Part shown: positions 9,432-18,641 of the stretch, in pieces
Layout of the letters: each line of letters opens with the position of its first letter
Position numbering within the stretch: the stretch's first letter is position 1
Origin: a marine gamma proteobacterium HTCC2143
Lineage (GTDB): Bacteria > Pseudomonadota > Gammaproteobacteria > Pseudomonadales > Dasaniaceae
Assembly (NCBI GenBank): GCA_000169075.1
Contig: AAVT01000002.1
Coordinates: 372,001-436,000, forward strand
Length of the DNA: 64,000 nt
Direction: 5' to 3'
The notes under the pieces: generated by a model
What the model was told of the DNA's origin: nothing
The model's input: only the letters and a program-made list of their open reading frames with translations
Databases searched by the model: none
Program-made: the position numbers and the translations under genes

Positions 9432-9761
9432 CAGTTCCACTCCAGCTCAAGATCGGCGTCTGCATAGACGTAACCAAGTCTCTATTTTTTTAAAAACTGT
9501 GGACTATATAGACTCAAACCGTTTGCTAACGGTATTGCAATATACTTGTAAGTCCTGGGCTCGTGTTCGCGCGCGTTCATATCGATCTCTTTTCAACGAT
9601 TCGGCTTTATTGTGCACGTTATATGGCATCAGGCAGCAGTTCTCTGCCCGGTAATCAACGGGTGTGCCGATCATGTGCGCGTCCGCCGCTAAGCGACTTT
9701 CTTAAACTAATAATAGATAAACTTTGCAAGGGTGGAGTTACCCAACTATGCATTAAATCCG
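9432..9761. other. Non-coding gap upstream of cusC
   Basis: No supported gene. Short inverted repeats are visible, the clearest ACCGTT/AACGGT around 9518-9533, and another, AATCCG/CGGATT, spans the stop codon of the Cys-rich gene at 9756-9774. On the minus strand the latter runs into TTTAAT and could be an intercistronic hairpin. I found no convincing CueR- or CusR-type operator. Confidence 0.4.
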
Positions 9762-10139
9762 TTAGGAGCGGATTGGAGGGTGGAAGATGGGTGTATAGAC
9801 GCCGCCTGATAAATGGTCGGACAAGTCTTGTATTGGTGTGAAAACGACTAAAGGCTCCAACCAATCTTGAAATGGCGAAAGCAGCCCTGTCACCGCTGAG
9901 CCACAGGATATAACACAGCTGCTGCTGCATTGTGATTGATCTTTGCAAGCATCACAGGCTTTATCTGCCGACTCAGTGCTAGACTCATCGAGTTGATGAC
10001 ATGGGGGCATGTCCATCACACTATTGACTTCGGTGACCTGATTAGTGGGCAGCTCGATCGACGACCCAAGCGCTACTGCCTGCACTGATTGAAATATCAG
10101 TGTCAGCACGAGAAGCGTTATTGGTAATCGTCGATTCAT
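9762..10139 (-). CDS. Small secreted Cys-rich protein preceding cusCBA (CopL-like in layout)
   Basis: A 125-residue protein with a clear signal peptide (residues 3-23, cut near AVA|LGS). The mature part holds MPPCHQ and then a cluster CDACKDQSQCSSSCVISC, giving C-x2-C-x5-C-x3-C-x3-C. The C-terminus (GGVYTPIFHPPIRS) is Pro-rich. AAGGGCAG precedes the ATG. I do not recognise a named family with certainty. The layout resembles CopL-like proteins, small exported His/Cys-rich proteins encoded just upstream of copper operons and, in Xanthomonas, needed for copper induction. A role in periplasmic copper binding or sensing is inferred from the Cys cluster and position. Confidence 0.65.
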   Translation of the reverse strand: MNRRLPITLLVLTLIFQSVQAVALGSSIELPTNQVTEVNSVMDMPPCHQLDESSTESADKACDACKDQSQCSSSCVISCGSAVTGLLSPFQDWLEPLVVFTPIQDLSDHLSGGVYTPIFHPPIRS

Positions 10140-10238
10140 AAACTGCCCTTAGTATTGCATTAACTGTACGCCAATTAATACCAAATGCCCAATGATATAA
10201 ATTGTGCCTGTAGGAATTAAATTTTACTAATGCCCAAG

Positions 10239-11348
10239 TCAGCCGCCCTTCTTCGCCGGGGTAATAACGCCAAGTTCTAGCAGCGACTCTGCGGTATCTC
10301 GCAAGGTCTCAAGAACAGCGTGAGGTTTTAACCCCAGCTCTTCCATGGCTTTTGTACACCGTGCGCGTAAGCGGGTATTGCTTTGTTCAGGGTGATAATC
10401 TCTGGCGACATCAATGTCCGGATACATACCGCTAAGAATATCAATCAGTTCCCGAGTGGTAGGCTCGCCAGATTCATCGGTGGCAACCATCATGTAGCGC
10501 GAGCCATTTTTGGCGACTTCACTGGTAGCCAATAAACGTTGGGCTTGAGCAATATCGCGGACATCAATAATATTCCAGTCTTGACCATTACCTTTAAAAC
10601 CCCCGTCGCCCCCTTCCAAAAACTGCCCAATCCGTTGTTGCCAGACTGAATTATGGGGCGCCCCCATTAAAGGCCCCAATACGTGACACGGACAAACTGA
10701 TACCACGTCAATACCGGACTCCTCGCCGAATTTGTAAGCATATTTTTCTGCATCTAACTTACCTTTTGCATAGGAAGAACGTTCGATGTTCCAGTTTTTG
10801 AACACGTCCCCCTTCCTATTTGTTGAGGTATAACGATCTTGCAGTGATTCGTAGGTACCTCCAGCCCAGTCGTCTTCGGTATAGATATAGTCTATTGGCC
10901 GATCTGGAGCGCCGGGCCCCATGATTGCCGCAGACGATGACGTATAGACTACGCGTTGAACGGTTCCGGCTTTCTTACACGAATCGAGTACCCCGGCCGT
11001 GGCCTCCAGCAAAGCGTCATAGGTCATTTGCGGAGTTGGTGGACCATATTTTGGATCTGTTCCTAAGTCGGCGGCGACATGAAATACGGCGGCACAGCCA
11101 GTAAAAACGTCGTCATAAGCGCCATTTTTCGAATCCAGCAAATCAATACTGTGTAGTTCAATACCGCCTGGTCCTTTGGCATTAATATCATGTAAATAGG
11201 ACATTTTATCTGTCCGGCTGGCATCGCGAACACAGGCCCTTACGTGATACCCGGCTTCAACTAAATTCTTAACGACATGGGATCCAATAAACCCAGAGGC
11301 GCCAGTTACTGCAACGGGGCCCGCGTCGGGGCCTGAAATAGCGGTCAT
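10239..11348 (-). CDS. NAD-dependent epimerase / extended SDR, dihydroflavonol reductase-like
   Basis: A 369-residue extended short-chain dehydrogenase/reductase. The NAD(P)-binding loop VTGASGFIGSHVV lies near residues 14-26, a conserved VFHVAA near 88, the active-site Ser region VYTSSSAA near 135, and the Tyr/Lys pair in SSYAKGKLDAEKY near 190. VCPCHVLGP follows, the usual position of the PG-x-I-x-GP element. The family includes dihydroflavonol-4-reductase, cinnamoyl-CoA reductase and 3-beta-hydroxysteroid enzymes, and the substrate cannot be read from sequence. The start is supported by AAGGAATGAACT before the ATG. It appears monocistronic. With the other SDRs and the hydrolase nearby it may act on a hydroxy- or keto-lipid. 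Confidence 0.8.
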   Translation of the reverse strand: MTAISGPDAGPVAVTGASGFIGSHVVKNLVEAGYHVRACVRDASRTDKMSYLHDINAKGPGGIELHSIDLLDSKNGAYDDVFTGCAAVFHVAADLGTDPKYGPPTPQMTYDALLEATAGVLDSCKKAGTVQRVVYTSSSAAIMGPGAPDRPIDYIYTEDDWAGGTYESLQDRYTSTNRKGDVFKNWNIERSSYAKGKLDAEKYAYKFGEESGIDVVSVCPCHVLGPLMGAPHNSVWQQRIGQFLEGGDGGFKGNGQDWNIIDVRDIAQAQRLLATSEVAKNGSRYMMVATDESGEPTTRELIDILSGMYPDIDVARDYHPEQSNTRLRARCTKAMEELGLKPHAVLETLRDTAESLLELGVITPAKKGG

Positions 11349-11534
11349 AGTTCATTCCTTATCAATAAACGATTTAAGATGACCGAGCATACTATGGTTG
11401 TTAGAAAATTGGCAGTCATCGCAGGGCTGTTGCAGGCGATCATATAGAAAAATTATTAGCCGTAGGTTGTCGCAACGCTAAGCAATGCAACACGGGCAGA
11501 GCAAAGAAGCTCCAACGTGGCTTTTCTACGCTTT

Positions 11535-12770
11535 TTATCGAAGAGATTTCTGTGCCAAGCTATTGGCTAACAGTTCGGTCAGTAGTTTTTGAGGTTGATC
11601 AAAGTTTGCGCTTTTTTCGATCATTGATAACAATTTTTCCACCAGTGAGTCCAGTTTCGCGGTATTTGAGGTTAGAGATGATTGTCCGCTATTTTGACCT
11701 GCTAGCCCGACATAACTCTCGGTAACCGTCGCACGGGTGCTTCGAGTGATATCCAGTGCCATGGTTGAAAATTCCTTGCCATCCATGTCAAAATTTATGG
11801 CCATTTCAAACGCTTTATCAAAATCACCATTAAAAAACTCGTCAGATACGGCAGACACTTCGGCTAACAAATTATTCAGCGCAGCCATTTCCCCACTATC
11901 CAGCTCGCCCTTCACCGTCATGGAAAAGTTGGATGAAACGTTTGCGGCGCGTTGATAGGTTAACGCCGCACTACTCGAATTTTCGGATTGAATGCCGGCA
12001 AAAGTAGAACTGCGATTGGTGGATATATCCGAGCTAAAACTCAAAGTGACTAGATCACCATCGCGGGTGCGCAGGCTAAGTTCAATAGAGTCATTGCGTC
12101 GATAGCTCGCCGCATAATCGCCGGCGGTAGCACGAAGATTACTGGCAGCGGGATTATCGTCAGCAGAAATTGTGCTCTGGCTGTAACGAGTCACCTCAGT
12201 ACTTTGCTGTCGATAGGCGTTCACAACGCTGGAAACTAGCGCTGGGGCTGGTTGCGGAGGCTGGGACGGAGTTTGTGTTGATTGATTGCTGTCGAGAAAC
12301 TGCGTTCGCAATTGTGCGAGCCCATCCCGAACCAATTGCTCAGTGACGTCAATTCCGCCACTGACCTCATCGCTCATCATCTGCACGCCCTGCAGAATGT
12401 TTTTTGCCTCTTTTAGGCCTTGTTGAAAGCCTTTTACCGATTGTTCAAAGGCGCTTTCTAGCGTTTCGCGATCAGCTCCGCTGCTGGCAAGAGCTTCAAG
12501 GCGCCCGCCAATGAAGCTGATAATAGTATCGGCACTTTGCTGCGAACTAGGACGTTGACCAAGAGGGATGATTTGATAAGCGACAGGAACTTTGTTCGTT
12601 TTCTGTTGAAAGTCGTCAAGTAAATTTCGGCCGTCATCGGAAAGATCAATGACTGGAATGGGCATCGGTGTCCGTGGCGAGTTGACGGCTCTGTCAGGGT
12701 TGTCATTGGTCCGAGATGAGGGGGTCTGTAAACTATTAAATGACCCGTTAAGGAGGGATGTAATATTCAT
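11535..12770 (-). CDS. DUF5610-like protein of unknown function
   Basis: A 411-residue soluble protein without signal peptide. The N-terminal 45 residues are low-complexity Ser/Pro/Asn. A conserved helical block near 85-155 (IGGRLEALASSGA...GFQQGLKEAKNILQG...IDVTEQLVRDGLAQL) resembles DUF5610 proteins of Pseudomonas-type bacteria. The C-terminal half has LDSGEMAALNNLLAEVSAVSDEFFNGDFDKAFEMA split over two stretches, a block I associate with the same proteins. The middle (160-290) is Ser/Thr-rich and likely disordered. No function is known to me; a cell-envelope or flagellum-associated role would be a guess. A small hairpin overlaps its likely ribosome-binding site. Confidence 0.6.
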   Translation of the reverse strand: MNITSLLNGSFNSLQTPSSRTNDNPDRAVNSPRTPMPIPVIDLSDDGRNLLDDFQQKTNKVPVAYQIIPLGQRPSSQQSADTIISFIGGRLEALASSGADRETLESAFEQSVKGFQQGLKEAKNILQGVQMMSDEVSGGIDVTEQLVRDGLAQLRTQFLDSNQSTQTPSQPPQPAPALVSSVVNAYRQQSTEVTRYSQSTISADDNPAASNLRATAGDYAASYRRNDSIELSLRTRDGDLVTLSFSSDISTNRSSTFAGIQSENSSSAALTYQRAANVSSNFSMTVKGELDSGEMAALNNLLAEVSAVSDEFFNGDFDKAFEMAINFDMDGKEFSTMALDITRSTRATVTESYVGLAGQNSGQSSLTSNTAKLDSLVEKLLSMIEKSANFDQPQKLLTELLANSLAQKSLR

Positions 12771-12778
12771 AATATCGA

Positions 12779-12795
12779 CCTACCTGAAGAGGTAG
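12779..12795 (-). promoter_or_regulatory. Hairpin over the ribosome-binding site of the DUF5610-like gene
   Basis: On the minus strand CTACCT and AGGTAG form a perfect 6-bp stem with a CTTC tetraloop. The best Shine-Dalgarno candidate, AGGTAGG, is the 3' arm of that stem plus one base and ends 8 bases before the ATG at 12770. The hairpin is seen directly; a role in translation control is inferred. Confidence 0.35.
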
Positions 12796-12986
12796 CGACG
12801 CGGCTTATTACCGGCCCTAACCCTTTGCGAACTACCTTCTATACAATATCGGCTAAATGGCTGTTTTCTTGAGGAGTTATTGCTACTTATTCCCAGTATA
12901 TGATCCGCCGAGCTGCTAGCAACTGGCCTAGACGGAACCTGCAATAACCAAGGCAGTTAAAACGTGTCTTGAACAGCGATAATGGA

Positions 12987-13424
12987 TTATTCTGAACCAA
13001 AAATGCGACGATTGTGATAGGCGTATGAGGCTTCAAAAGCTGACTTTTGAAACTTCTTCAACTCCAGGCTTTCAAAATCCACTGACAGCCTGTTGCGCTT
13101 GATCTGCTCTTTTATTGTACTTGAAGAAATTAAGCTCACCGGAATAGTGGTAAGCTGAATAGCGGCTTCCAGCTTAAAACTGGTGGCGCTGCCAGCCCAC
13201 TTACCCTTCTGATCGCGCTCGATAATTGCAATTTCATCGACTTTGTAATCACCCATTAACTGAACAAAGGCGGCGTGGAAAGCACGAATAGTGTCTGTTC
13301 CCGCTGAATGAGAAACGGCAAACAGACGCTGTCGACACTCGGGGATATCAAACACGTCGTTATCATGTCCGACGATACAGATTATAGCTTCGCCGCCTTT
13401 TAGTTCTACACCACAAACTCGCAT
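12987..13424 (-). CDS. DUF3010 family protein
   Basis: A 145-residue protein that opens with VCGVELKGGEAIICIV, then DIPECRQRLF, LMGDYKVDEIAIIERDQKGKWAG and FKLEAAIQL. These blocks match the DUF3010 family found in marine gammaproteobacteria such as Vibrio and Shewanella. The fold looks RNase H-like (a beta-strand-rich start and an IIERDQKGKWAG strand-turn with acidic residues), but that reading is inference and no activity is established. AAAGGG precedes the ATG. It stands alone between a DUF5610-like gene and an SDR on the same strand, with gaps too long for a confident operon. Confidence 0.78.
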   Translation of the reverse strand: MRVCGVELKGGEAIICIVGHDNDVFDIPECRQRLFAVSHSAGTDTIRAFHAAFVQLMGDYKVDEIAIIERDQKGKWAGSATSFKLEAAIQLTTIPVSLISSSTIKEQIKRNRLSVDFESLELKKFQKSAFEASYAYHNRRIFGSE

Positions 13425-13476
13425 GCTTACCCTTTAAATAATTGATTAAAGAACACATTATAGCTGCTTATACGCG

Positions 13477-14394
13477 CTATATGTTCGCAACATTGTGCTC
13501 TTCACAGAATGCCTCACTAATGTCCCATAGATGTTTTGCTACCTCTGGATCGTTAGCTTCGGCCGATGACTTGCCTCTCTTACAATGTGAAAAGTAAGCG
13601 CCCTGCATGTCCTTTCCATTTATGTAGGCCGCGCAATAAACGGTGGTCGAAGCCCCTTGATTAGGTGTTTTGGTAAGCGGGCTAATCAACGTCATCAGCA
13701 GGCTAAACAGCCCTGAATTCCGTCCAATATCAGTTGTGATCAAAGTCCCAGGGTGCAACGAGCATGCATTTAAGCCCTGGTCGCCAAAGCGACGCTGCAG
13801 TTCATTAACGAAAAGAACGTTGCATAGTTTTGCCTGGCCATAGGCCGTAAATACTGCAAAATTGGTTTTGGTGAGTGGGAATTTCTTAAAGTTAAGTTTT
13901 TTAGGCGCGCGGTGTGATTCACTTGATACCATCACCACTCGGGGATCTTTAGATTTGAGAAGTCTTGGCAGTAACAGTTTACATAACGCAAAGTGACCGA
14001 AATGGCAGACGCCAACGCACTGCTCAATACCTTCATCGGTTTGTTGGTAGTTAGTGGGTACCAGACCAGCGTTACCAATGATGACGTCAATAGTGTCCCA
14101 GCTAAGGTTTTCCGAAAAGGCCTTAACACTTTCAATGGATGAAAGGTCCAGCTTTTTGAACTCGACACGAACATCATTGTGGCATTTTTGAATTGCGTCT
14201 ACTGCAGACTTACCTTTGTCTTCACTCCGACAGGCGACAACAACCTCTGCTCCCGCCACAGCCAAACTGCGAGCAGTTTCATAGCCAATTCCAGTATTTG
14301 CTCCGGTGACAACAACCTTCTTTCCAGTTAAATCTAGTCCGTCTAGTACCTGGTCTGAATCTGTTCTGCTTCCAAACTTTTTGGCGTGGGCCAT
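13477..14394 (-). CDS. Short-chain dehydrogenase, retinol-dehydrogenase/WWOX-like
   Basis: A 305-residue SDR. The cofactor motif VVVTGANTGIGYETARSLA, with an Arg in VACRSEDKG downstream, is typical of the NADP-preferring retinol-dehydrogenase-like subgroup. NAGL is present, the catalytic Ser lies in VMVSSESHR, and the active-site YGQAKLCNVLF supplies Tyr and Lys. CSLHPGTLITTDIG follows as the usual PG motif. I choose the ATG at 14394, which has AGAGGT upstream, over the ATG at 14457. The gene lies 88 bases downstream of an alpha/beta hydrolase on the same strand and the two may be cotranscribed. Substrate is unknown; hydrophobic alcohols or ketones are likely for the family. Confidence 0.82.
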   Translation of the reverse strand: MAHAKKFGSRTDSDQVLDGLDLTGKKVVVTGANTGIGYETARSLAVAGAEVVVACRSEDKGKSAVDAIQKCHNDVRVEFKKLDLSSIESVKAFSENLSWDTIDVIIGNAGLVPTNYQQTDEGIEQCVGVCHFGHFALCKLLLPRLLKSKDPRVVMVSSESHRAPKKLNFKKFPLTKTNFAVFTAYGQAKLCNVLFVNELQRRFGDQGLNACSLHPGTLITTDIGRNSGLFSLLMTLISPLTKTPNQGASTTVYCAAYINGKDMQGAYFSHCKRGKSSAEANDPEVAKHLWDISEAFCEEHNVANI

Positions 14395-14482
14395 TTTTAT
14401 ACCTCTATAAGCGACGCGTATACCTGCGGCTGTTTCGTTGCACTGCGTTAGATCCAATAATATTGGTCGCGACGAAAATGTG

Positions 14483-15436
14483 TTATTGCTCGTTCAAAAA
14501 ATCTGCCACCACTTTATACAAAGAATGACGATTGTTTTCGAGAAGTAACGAGTGGGTTCCAGCGCCGATTGTAGTTAACCGTTTTTCCGCCGCGCTGGTC
14601 AATCTTGAAAACACCGCCCGACTCTGTTCTGGGGTCGTTTCCTTGTCTAATTCGCCGACAACAATCTGCGTTGGCGCGGTAATCAAGCTCGGATCGTACC
14701 AGTGCGTTCCTGTCGTTGTACAATGAATGAAGTCCTTCATTACCCCTGTTGGGGCCTTGAGAACCCCCTGCTCGTTATCGCCTGCTGTTGGATCGCTGCG
14801 AACAACATCATCACACCATTGACGAACCCGAGATTCTGGAACCAGTGCTCTAAACTCTGTGGTGGTTAGCCCTGTTGCCCAGCGTTTCATCGCATCATCA
14901 GCGTTTAGTGTGCGGTAAGCCCCCGTAGCAGGTGGAATGACCCCTGCGGAGGTGCCCTTTTCGACCCAAAGGGCTCCGCTAAGCACCAACCGGTGTATTT
15001 TTTCGCCAAAGATTCCAGCATAGGCCCCACAAATTGCCGAACCCCAGCTGTAACCGATGAGGCTTAAGCTGTTGATGTTTTGTTGTTGAAAAATAAATTC
15101 TATTGCACGATCCACGTCTGCGACGGCTTGTGCAGTATCCACCAACGGCTTATTCAACTCCGCTGACTCATACATTGCCTTGGGCCTGTCCGACCCGCCA
15201 TAACCTAGTAGATCAATGCACCATGTATCAAACCCTCGGCTGGTCATATCATCCATCCAGGAGCAACCGTCTATGGGATAGTCATAAGTCATGGTCGAGC
15301 CGTAAGTTGCACCGTGAACAAACAACACGGTATTTTTTGTTTTAGTAGTTTTTGATCCACTTAGACATTTATGACGAAGCAGCAGGTTGCAACCTTCAGT
15401 TTCGCTGACTATTCGATAATCAGTTTTCATTATCAT
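14483..15436 (-). CDS. Alpha/beta-fold hydrolase
   Basis: A 317-residue alpha/beta hydrolase with no signal peptide. The oxyanion region VLFVHGATYGS lies near residue 40. The nucleophile elbow G-Y-S-W-G is in SLIGYSWGSAICGAY. A candidate catalytic acid is in QIVVGELDKETTPEQS and the His in GAGTHSLLLENNRHS. All three triad positions are thus present. The ATG at 15436 is preferred because AAGGAC precedes it; the longer frame from 15514 has no ribosome-binding site. It sits between an RND pump and an SDR on the same strand. Esterase, epoxide hydrolase or C-C hydrolase activity cannot be separated by eye. Confidence 0.8.
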   Translation of the reverse strand: MIMKTDYRIVSETEGCNLLLRHKCLSGSKTTKTKNTVLFVHGATYGSTMTYDYPIDGCSWMDDMTSRGFDTWCIDLLGYGGSDRPKAMYESAELNKPLVDTAQAVADVDRAIEFIFQQQNINSLSLIGYSWGSAICGAYAGIFGEKIHRLVLSGALWVEKGTSAGVIPPATGAYRTLNADDAMKRWATGLTTTEFRALVPESRVRQWCDDVVRSDPTAGDNEQGVLKAPTGVMKDFIHCTTTGTHWYDPSLITAPTQIVVGELDKETTPEQSRAVFSRLTSAAEKRLTTIGAGTHSLLLENNRHSLYKVVADFLNEQ

Positions 15437-15525
15437 GGTATTTTTGTCCTTATTCACTTCGCGATGTCTACCGAGAAGAGTGGCGTCATGAGTGCATCGC
15501 CATTGTCCAAACAAGGCCCTACTAA

Positions 15526-18500
15526 TTATTGGTTCTCGGACTCCGCGTCCTGAAGAGACTTTAGCTCACGGGACAGTCTTTCAGGTGAACCTGTGTTACC
15601 GGCGATCAGCTTGTAAAGGCCTGGAACCATAAAAAGTGTTAGCAATGTTGCCAGACTCACTCCTGACAAAATGACGACACCCAAAACATTGCGACTTACC
15701 GACCCCGGACCGCTCATCAGCACCAATGGCATAGCACCTACAAGGGTAGATATGGTCGTCATAAGAACGGGGCGTAACCGTAACTGGCAGCCTTTTATGA
15801 TAGCCTCAGTAAATTCAACACCTGTATCACGTACTTGATTGATAAATTCGACAATGAGAATGCCGTTTTTTGTAGCTATTCCAATCAGCATCAGCAATCC
15901 GATCTGGCTGAAAATATTCAAGCTTTGACCAGAAAGCATCAACCCAAGCATGCCGCCAACAAGAGCAAGAGGTACGGTAATCATAATAACCGTCGGGTGG
16001 ACAAAGCTTTCAAACTGAGCGGCCATGACAAGAAACAGCACTACGAGGGCAAAACCGAAGGTGAAGTAAATGCCCGTAGATGACTCTTTATATTCCAAAG
16101 ATTGCCCTTTGTAATCGATCTTGGCCTTATTAGGAAGATCACCCCGAACCGTTTCCTCAAGAAACTGTAAAGCCTCGCCTAAACTGACGCCAGGCGCTAA
16201 ACCACCGCTGATAGTTACCGACCTCATTCGATTATAGCGATTGAGTTTGGCGATTCCCGAAACGTTTCTAATCTGCAAAAGGTTTGATAATTGAATCAGC
16301 TTTCCGGTGGTGCTCGACCGCACATAGACATTGCTGATATCTCCCGGGGTCACTCGTTGATCTTCTTGCAGCTGCACTATGACAGGGTATTCTTCGCCGT
16401 CGTCAGAGTAAGTTGACACCTGCTGGTCGGTCATTAGTGCCTGCAAAGTTTCGCCAATTTCCCTAACAGAAACACCAAGTGCTGCTGCTCGATTTCGATC
16501 AACGCTAATATGTATTTGCTGCTGAGTTTCTTTCAGATCAGAATTTAGCCGGCCGAACAAACCACTTTCATCTGCCGCGATCATTATCTCATCGCGCCAG
16601 TTGGCAAGCTCACTAAAATTTTGGCCTTGAATAACAAATTGAATCGGCGAATCAGGTCCACCACGAGAGATACCCGATGGCAAAAAAGCCATTACGCGAA
16701 TGCCGGGAATTTTTTCCCATTCAGAGACCATCCGATCTCGAAAATCGAATACTGAGAAATCACGCTCGTTCCACGGTACTAATGAAATTCTAGAAAATGC
16801 ATTGGTTGGCGCGCTACCGCCCCTTCCTGGAGACAGAAATAAAACTCGACCGATACCCCCCTGCTCCTTGGCCTTTAAAACAGGAGCTTGAAGCTGTTCT
16901 ATGATCCCCCTCATGGTCTCGACACCGGTGCCCTCCTGAGCAATGGCTGACACAAAAATGGTATCTTGATCTTCAATCGGTGCATACTCAGTTTTTAAGT
17001 TTGCCGCCAGATAGTAGCCGGTCCCCAGTGCGATGATGGTGCCAATAACAGGGACCCATGGCTGAGTTAAGGTAAAGCGTAAACTTCGAATATACCCTGT
17101 CTCTAGTGCCGACATGATTGGCAGCATGAACTTTTCGATGGCTGATTGACGATGGTTCGCCTTCAATAAGTTGCCACACATCATCGGTACGATCGATAAT
17201 GCCATGATTGATGAAACGATAACTGCAGCGCAAATGGCGACGGCTAATTCAGAAAATATCCGGCCCATATTATCTTGCATAAAAACAATCGGCGTAAACA
17301 CAGCGACAAGTACAACTGTTGTGGCGATAACAGCAAAACCGACCTGGCTAGCGCCCTTGTATGCAGCAAGCAAAGGTGCCTCGCCTTTTTCAATGCGTCG
17401 ATAGATATTTTCCAGTACAACGATCGCATCGTCGACCACAAGCCCAATGGCCAGAACCATCGCTAATAGCGTTATTAAGTTTATAGAAAAGCCAAAGGCT
17501 TCGAGAGCGATCATTGCACCCATCAGCGATAAGGGTATGCACACTACTGGGATCAACGTTGCGCTTAAATTCCCTAAAAACAATAAGATAACGAGGGCGA
17601 CAAGGCCTGTTGTCAAAAAGATAGCCCAATAAACGCCATTAAGTGCGGCCCGTATAAAAGCCGACGCATCACCGGAAGTAGAAATGGCCATACCTTCAGG
17701 CAAGTCACGGGCAATTGCCTCAACTTCTTTGTTAATGGCTGCTAATACATCGACTGTATTCGCTTTAGACTGCTTAACGATGCCCATAGCCATACTGTCG
17801 CTGCCGTTGGTAATAAACAGAAATCGTGAGCTGGAACTTCCGACCTCAACTTTAGCAACATCACCAAGCCGGACCAATTGGCCGCCGTCACCTACCTTCA
17901 AAACCAATTCCCGAAAGTCTTTTTCACTCCGGTAGCTCCGCTGCAGGCGAATCGGAAACTCCATAGCCGTTGACTCGATTCGTCCCGCCGGTAGTTCGAT
18001 ATTTTCCTGACGCAGCGCATCTACCACATCACTCACTGTGAGTTGCCGTGCGGCAAGATTTTTACGGTCAATCCATACCCTCATCGATTTAGTGCCGCTG
18101 CTATAGACGTTCACAGAGGCGACACCCGGCAGGACCGCGAACCGATCAACAATATAACGCTCAGTGTAGTCGGTTAATTCCATAACCGGGATCGACGCAG
18201 CTTCAAGGCTGATATAAATAATTGGATAAGCATCGCTATCTGATTTTTGCACGCGAGGCTGCTCCGCATCTTCCGGTAAGCGATTAATTACGCGGGAGAC
18301 CTTATCCCGAATATCATTAGCAGCAGCATCAATATCACGGTTCAAGTCAAATTCAATGTTGATATTCGAACGACCATCCTGGCTTGATGACCGAACTGAC
18401 TTTACACCATCAATTCCACTGATCTCGTCTTCAATGATTTGAGTGATTCGAGTTTCGATAACATCCGCAGCCGCACCCGCATACTCTGTTGATATCGATA

Positions 18501-18633
18501 TTAAAGGGGGCGATACGTCTGGATATTCGCGGGTCGAAAGTTGGTTGAATGCCATAGCGCCAAAAGCCGCTAGTAGCAATGCAATAACCGTGGCAAATAC
18601 GGGACGCTTGACAGAAAGTTCAGGTAACAGCAT
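15526..18633 (-). CDS. Multidrug-type RND efflux transporter permease
   Basis: An inner-membrane RND pump of 1035 residues, the proton-driven part of a tripartite exporter. It opens LPELSVKRPVFATVIALLL and has ISTEYAGAAADVIETRITQ, the usual hydrophobe/amphiphile (HAE1) start. TM4 carries the paired aspartates in GLVVDDAIVVLENIYRRIEKG, which serve proton transfer in AcrB. The metal-relay methionines of the Cus pump at the left of the window are absent, so drugs, detergents or lipids are the likely substrates. It follows the adaptor gene by 8 bases in one transcription unit. No outer-membrane channel or local regulator is present, so it probably uses a TolC-type channel encoded elsewhere. Confidence 0.9.
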   Translation of the reverse strand: MLLPELSVKRPVFATVIALLLAAFGAMAFNQLSTREYPDVSPPLISISTEYAGAAADVIETRITQIIEDEISGIDGVKSVRSSSQDGRSNINIEFDLNRDIDAAANDIRDKVSRVINRLPEDAEQPRVQKSDSDAYPIIYISLEAASIPVMELTDYTERYIVDRFAVLPGVASVNVYSSGTKSMRVWIDRKNLAARQLTVSDVVDALRQENIELPAGRIESTAMEFPIRLQRSYRSEKDFRELVLKVGDGGQLVRLGDVAKVEVGSSSSRFLFITNGSDSMAMGIVKQSKANTVDVLAAINKEVEAIARDLPEGMAISTSGDASAFIRAALNGVYWAIFLTTGLVALVILLFLGNLSATLIPVVCIPLSLMGAMIALEAFGFSINLITLLAMVLAIGLVVDDAIVVLENIYRRIEKGEAPLLAAYKGASQVGFAVIATTVVLVAVFTPIVFMQDNMGRIFSELAVAICAAVIVSSIMALSIVPMMCGNLLKANHRQSAIEKFMLPIMSALETGYIRSLRFTLTQPWVPVIGTIIALGTGYYLAANLKTEYAPIEDQDTIFVSAIAQEGTGVETMRGIIEQLQAPVLKAKEQGGIGRVLFLSPGRGGSAPTNAFSRISLVPWNERDFSVFDFRDRMVSEWEKIPGIRVMAFLPSGISRGGPDSPIQFVIQGQNFSELANWRDEIMIAADESGLFGRLNSDLKETQQQIHISVDRNRAAALGVSVREIGETLQALMTDQQVSTYSDDGEEYPVIVQLQEDQRVTPGDISNVYVRSSTTGKLIQLSNLLQIRNVSGIAKLNRYNRMRSVTISGGLAPGVSLGEALQFLEETVRGDLPNKAKIDYKGQSLEYKESSTGIYFTFGFALVVLFLVMAAQFESFVHPTVIMITVPLALVGGMLGLMLSGQSLNIFSQIGLLMLIGIATKNGILIVEFINQVRDTGVEFTEAIIKGCQLRLRPVLMTTISTLVGAMPLVLMSGPGSVSRNVLGVVILSGVSLATLLTLFMVPGLYKLIAGNTGSPERLSRELKSLQDAESENQ

Positions 18634-18641
18634 GCAGATCC

